A DNA stretch of 19,132 bases from Lachnospiraceae bacterium UBA1066. GTDB taxonomy: Bacteria > Bacillota > Clostridia > Lachnospirales > Lachnospiraceae. Location of the stretch: NCBI GenBank assembly GCA_002316215.1, contig DCDB01000151.1, positions 1-19,132 on the forward strand, in the 5' to 3' direction. Under the pieces are notes generated by a model that saw nothing but the letters and a program-made list of their open reading frames with translations, had not been told where the DNA came from and did no database searches. A program made the position numbers and the translations under genes. Below, piece after piece: positions 16,240-19,132 of the stretch; positions within the stretch are counted from its first letter, which is position 1; each line of letters starts with the position of its first letter.

Positions 16240-16525
16240 GTTTACCTGTAAAATCTTAGCTTCTCCCGGATTTACGGGTAATCCCGGCTTGCCCCCGCAG
16301 CTTTCCGCACTCCGTTTACCTGTAAAATCTTAGTTTCTCCCGGATTTACGGGTAATCCCGGCTTGCCCCCGCAGCTTTCCGCACTCCGTTTACCTGTAAA
16401 ATCTTAGTTTCTCCCGGATTTACAGGTAATTCAGGCTTACCGCCGCAGCTTTCCGCACTCCGTTTACCTGTAAAATCTTAGCTTCTCCCGGATTTACGGG
16501 TAATCCCGGCTTGCCCCCGCAGCTT
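16240..16525. repeat. Four tandem 74-bp hairpin units between aspS and gatC
   Basis: Units begin at 16240, 16314, 16388 and 16462, exact period 74. Units 1, 2 and 4 differ from each other by a single base (4 is cut short at the aspS stop); unit 3 differs from them at five positions in its middle. Each unit contains TTACCTGTAAA and, about 18 bases on, TTTACGGGTAA (TTTACAGGTAA in unit 3), which pair as an 11-bp stem, perfect in unit 3 and with one G-U or A-C position in the others depending on strand. The last unit runs into the aspS stop codon (16524-16526). A decayed partial copy may precede unit 1 (GGTAATCC at 16219). This array and the 66-bp gatC leader fill the 350-bp gene-free stretch; I see no promoter in it. 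Confidence 0.95.
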
Positions 16526-17903
16526 ACGGCTCAAGCCGTGTCATATCACGCGGAAACAGCGTCGTTTCGCGAACATTGTCAACTCCGAGAAGCTGCATCG
16601 TAAGGCGCTCAAGGCCGATGCCGAGCCCGCCGTGCGGCGGCATGCCGTGGCGGAAAGCCATGAGATAGCCGTCCATCCCGTCAGGCTCCATGCCCTTGCG
16701 TTCGATCTTGGCCAGAAGCTCGTTGTAGTCATGAATGCGCTGCCCGCCGGTTGTGATTTCCAGGCCGCGGAACAGGCAGTCAAAAGAAAGCGTGAATTTC
16801 GGATTTTCCGGATCGTCCATCGCGTAAAATGGCCGCTTCTTTGAAGGATAGTGTGTTACGAAAACAAAATCCGCCCCGTATTCTTCCTTAAAATAACGGC
16901 CGATCAGCGCCTCTTCCTCCGGCTCCAGATCATAAGGATTCCGAATGGCGCGGCTGTATTTTGCGGATACCAGCCTCTTCGCATCATCAAACCGCACATA
17001 AGGGTTTTCATCCGTCTTCGGCAGCTCCGTTATCCCGAGCAGCGCAAGCGGTTCGGCATAAGACTCCTGAAGAAGCTTCATGATATACTGCAGCACTCCC
17101 GTTTCCATCGCGCAAATATCATAAAAACTGTCAATATATCCCATTTCAAAATCAAGCGACGTATATTCATTTAAATGGCGCTTCGTATTGTGCTTTTCGG
17201 CACGGAATACCGGCCCTGTCTCAAATACCCTGTCGAAAACGCCGACCATAATCTGTTTCCAGAACTGCGGACTCTGGGCCAGCACAGCCGGATGATGGAA
17301 ATAATCCAGCTTGAAAATGTTCGCTCCGCCCTCGGCTCCCTTGGACGATATCTTCGGCGTATGCACTTCCGTGAATCCCTGGCTGTACAGATAATCCCGG
17401 AAGCCGCGCGTAATTCCTTCCTGGATCTTAAAGCGCGCCCTTTCGCGCTCATTCCGAAGCGTTACCGGCCGAAGATTCAGGTTGGTTTCCAGCGAAACCC
17501 GCATTTTAGCGCGCGCAATCGGCACAGGCATCGCCTCCGCAGGCCGTGAAAGCACCCGGATTCCTGTCAAATGAACTTCCGCTCCGCCCGGTGCTTTTTC
17601 ATTTTTCTCAAGAACACCTCCGGCAATGACCGTATCCGCCTCTTCCAGGGTTCCCGGATCCACTGCTCCGTCCGAAGCATCCGCCACGCACTGTATAATA
17701 CCGTCCCGCTTTCTCAGGACAATAAAAGCCACCTTGCCCATATTGCGGATCGCGTGGATCGCGCCCTCCGTCCGTATCTCTTTTCCCAGATTCTCAGGAT
17801 TCAGGAGCTCCGGCATCTCGAGATAATTATTTTCGGATACGCCTCCAATAAAGCCGATCTTCGCATTTTCCGTCTTCGCTACTTCCGTTTCTTCCGTTGC
17901 CAT
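16524..17903 (-). CDS. aspS: Aspartyl-tRNA synthetase, archaeal type, probably non-discriminating
   Basis: Class IIb synthetase that should charge both tRNA(Asp) and tRNA(Asn) with Asp, the latter being corrected by GatCAB encoded downstream. At 459 aa it lacks the GAD insertion of the ~590-aa bacterial enzyme and matches the archaeal-type family. Order: ~40-residue N-terminal extension; OB-fold anticodon domain (EIRTEGAIHAI to GIRVL); motif 1 around FTEVHTPKI; AEGGANIF; motif 2 FRAEKHNTKRHLNEYTSLD; motif 3 GLGIGLERLTMQLLG. At the two specificity positions of the OB-fold, H50 and P105 align with W26 and K85 of the discriminating Thermococcus enzyme; His/Pro is the non-discriminating state (alignment by eye from memory). 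AAGGAGG lies eight bases before ATG 17903. It follows the ANTAR gene by 83 bp, and a 74-bp repeat unit touches its stop. Confidence 0.93.
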   Translation of the reverse strand: MATEETEVAKTENAKIGFIGGVSENNYLEMPELLNPENLGKEIRTEGAIHAIRNMGKVAFIVLRKRDGIIQCVADASDGAVDPGTLEEADTVIAGGVLEKNEKAPGGAEVHLTGIRVLSRPAEAMPVPIARAKMRVSLETNLNLRPVTLRNERERARFKIQEGITRGFRDYLYSQGFTEVHTPKISSKGAEGGANIFKLDYFHHPAVLAQSPQFWKQIMVGVFDRVFETGPVFRAEKHNTKRHLNEYTSLDFEMGYIDSFYDICAMETGVLQYIMKLLQESYAEPLALLGITELPKTDENPYVRFDDAKRLVSAKYSRAIRNPYDLEPEEEALIGRYFKEEYGADFVFVTHYPSKKRPFYAMDDPENPKFTLSFDCLFRGLEITTGGQRIHDYNELLAKIERKGMEPDGMDGYLMAFRHGMPPHGGLGIGLERLTMQLLGVDNVRETTLFPRDMTRLEP

Positions 17904-17967
17904 CGTTCCATCCTCCTTCTTCTGTATTCTTTCTGAAAATCCATGTTCAACTTTTCCGGATCCAGGC

Positions 17968-17983
17968 AGGCGGACAGCCGCCT
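17968..17983. other. Small GC hairpin between the ANTAR gene and aspS
   Basis: AGGCGG-ACAG-CCGCCT forms a perfect 6-bp stem with a four-base loop three bases past the ANTAR stop codon. No T-run follows on the transcribed strand, so it is not a standard terminator; it may be a processing or partial-attenuation element. The 83-bp gap otherwise holds only the aspS ribosome binding site and a weak TTGAAC promoter-like hexamer at 17950-17945. Confidence 0.4.
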
Positions 17984-17986
17984 TCC

Positions 17987-18535
17987 TTACCCGGAGAACA
18001 GATCCAGAACCATCCCGGCCGTTTCGACCAGCGAAGTCCCCGTATCCATTGCCGACTTCTGAAGATATCGGTGCGCTTCCGGCTCCGTCATATTATTCCT
18101 TTCAATCAGAACTTCCTTCGCCTGCGCAATCAATTCATTTTCCTTCTGCGTACGCGCACGGGGCCCTGCCCGCCTCTTTTTAAGGCGGACTTCCACAGTC
18201 CGCTGCAGCATGGCAACCGTATCGATAAGATCCCGGACCCTGACCGGTAATGGCAGGCAGACGACATCATTGCCCTTAAGATAAGGCAGGACAGAATCGC
18301 GCGCCATCAGAAGCATGGTAAAGTCGTCGGGAAGATTCTCGAGAATTTCCGTATAAAGCATATCCGTCATCTGATATCCGCAGATTACAATTCCGTCTTT
18401 CAGGATATCCAGCTGGCCGATGGCCTGTATTCCGGTGCTGCATACAGCGGTAACCGTAAATCCGTTGCGCATCAGAACATTTTTAATGTTCTTCGCATCA
18501 TCCAATTTACGAAAAACCACAATGATGTTTGTCAA
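17987..18535 (-). CDS. ANTAR-domain regulator with degenerate receiver domain
   Basis: Predicted RNA-binding transcription antiterminator. Residues 130-181 (ENELIAQAKEVLIERNN, EPEAHRYLQKSAM, LVETAGMVLDLF) match the three-helix ANTAR domain, joined by a basic linker (KKRRAGPRAR, about 119-128) to an N-terminal receiver-like fold (1-110). The receiver lacks its active site: the phospho-acceptor Asp is replaced by G53 in IVICGYQMTDM, the acidic pair after beta-1 reads FRK, and the late Lys-Pro pair reads LPLP. Phosphorylation control is therefore unlikely; protein or ligand binding is possible. The start appears to be TTG at 18535, preceded by a GGGGGG tract five bases away; no in-frame ATG is available. 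It lies 19 bp behind glnA, the arrangement known for the GlnR antiterminator of Clostridium saccharobutylicum (from memory). Confidence 0.88.
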   Translation of the reverse strand: MTNIIVVFRKLDDAKNIKNVLMRNGFTVTAVCSTGIQAIGQLDILKDGIVICGYQMTDMLYTEILENLPDDFTMLLMARDSVLPYLKGNDVVCLPLPVRVRDLIDTVAMLQRTVEVRLKKRRAGPRARTQKENELIAQAKEVLIERNNMTEPEAHRYLQKSAMDTGTSLVETAGMVLDLFSG

Positions 18536-18554
18536 ATGAAGCCCCCCGGCATTC

Positions 18555-19132
18555 TCAGACCTTATTCAGATACTCTCTTATCTCCCACTCCGTAATCTGG
18601 GCGCAGTAAGCCGCCCATTCCTTCTTCTTAGCCTCGATATATTTTTCCGTAATATGGAAACCGAGCACCTTCTCCATAAAGGTGTCCTTCTCCAGAGCCT
18701 TGACCGATTCGATCAGCGTTCCCGGAAGCGTCTCGATTCCCTGCTTGGCAAGTTCATTTTCCGAAAGCTCGTATATATTGCAGTTGACGGCCGCAGGCGG
18801 ACTCACCTTATTCCTAATTCCGTCCAGGCCGGCCCGCAGGCAGAGCGCCAGTGCAAGGTAAGGATTTGCCGCAGAATCAGGGCTCCGAAGCTCTATGCGG
18901 CGCCCTTCCGCCTCCCCTGAAAACGGAATCCGGATGAGCGGGCTCCTGTTTCTGGCGCTCCACGCAATATAGACCGGCGCCTCGAATCCCGGCACCAGCC
19001 TCTTATAGGAATTTACGAGCGGATTTAAAATGGCGCTCATTCCCTTTATATGCTTCATTAAACCGCCCATAAAGAAATAGGCCTCTTCGGAAAGTCCTTC
19101 CGGATCCCTGGCATCCGCAAAGATGTTCTTTC
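18555..19132 (-). CDS. glnA: Glutamine synthetase type I, C-terminal part (cut by window end)
   Basis: ATP-dependent synthesis of glutamine from glutamate and ammonia. Only the last ~192 codons are inside the window; the frame stays open to 19132 and the 5' part lies beyond. Visible family segments: DARDPEGLSEEAYFFMGGLM, NPLVNSYKRLVPGFEAP (substrate and ATP pocket), WSARNRSPLIRIP, RRIELRSPDSAANPYLALA and the C-terminal EWEIREYLNKV. The adenylylation-site Tyr loop of proteobacterial enzymes is not seen in this part, and the overall look is of a Firmicutes-type GSI; the feedback-control residues lie outside. The internal ATG at 19070 is not the start. First gene of the minus-strand block, closely coupled to the ANTAR gene. 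Confidence 0.95.
   Translation of the reverse strand, partial: KNIFADARDPEGLSEEAYFFMGGLMKHIKGMSAILNPLVNSYKRLVPGFEAPVYIAWSARNRSPLIRIPFSGEAEGRRIELRSPDSAANPYLALALCLRAGLDGIRNKVSPPAAVNCNIYELSENELAKQGIETLPGTLIESVKALEKDTFMEKVLGFHITEKYIEAKKKEWAAYCAQITEWEIREYLNKV

Noticed and set aside
16240..16525. Possible CRISPR array
   Set aside because: Repeats are contiguous 74-bp units with no unique spacers and no cas genes nearby.
17904..17986. T-box or other tRNA-sensing leader before aspS
   Set aside because: The gap is only 83 bp, with no specifier stem, no TGGN-type T-box motif and no terminator.

Overview
The window is about 19 kb of bacterial chromosome with roughly balanced base composition. It most resembles a gut or rumen Clostridia genome, probably Lachnospiraceae. 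I judge this from the Shine-Dalgarno-driven genes (strong GGAGG sites), sigma-A-like promoters, a glutamine synthetase gene followed by an ANTAR regulator, an archaeal-type short aspartyl-tRNA synthetase with GatCAB, and a Firmicutes-style NagA/NagB pair. Nothing in the protein-coding content looks like phage, plasmid or a transposase; the window is core metabolism plus a small sugar island.

Left part (1-6198), sugar sensing and amino-sugar use. A cytosolic LacI-type sugar-binding sensor fused to a GGDEF diguanylate cyclase runs on the plus strand and converges on a GH42 beta-galactosidase, whose 3' end overlaps it by 70 bp. The galactosidase gene diverges from nagB-nagA (glucosamine-6-phosphate deaminase and N-acetylglucosamine-6-phosphate deacetylase). 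Promoters for both directions lie in the 184-bp gap. The set is compatible with use of galactose- and GlcNAc-containing host or plant glycans, but that substrate link is inference.

Right part (6283-19132), all on the minus strand: glnA (5' end outside the window), ANTAR regulator, aspS, gatC, gatA, gatB, terminator, then a promoter and gltB-gltD. This is a glutamine-centred block. GlnA makes glutamine. GatCAB uses it to amidate Asp-tRNA(Asn) and/or Glu-tRNA(Gln). AspS carries His and Pro at the two positions that mark non-discriminating enzymes, so it should supply the mischarged Asp-tRNA(Asn). GltBD turns glutamine plus 2-oxoglutarate into glutamate. The ANTAR protein has a receiver domain without its phosphorylation residues and may control transcription termination in this block.

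The non-coding parts are the least ordinary. There are four tandem copies of a 74-bp hairpin-forming unit between aspS and gatC, the last of which supplies the end of the aspS gene. Five copies of a GGGGAC-W-GTCCCC palindrome are scattered in two intergenic gaps and, unexpectedly, inside the galactosidase coding sequence. A 12-bp-stem hairpin followed by a T-rich run sits exactly at the predicted 5' end of the gltB mRNA, behind a good promoter and a 25-bp dyad.
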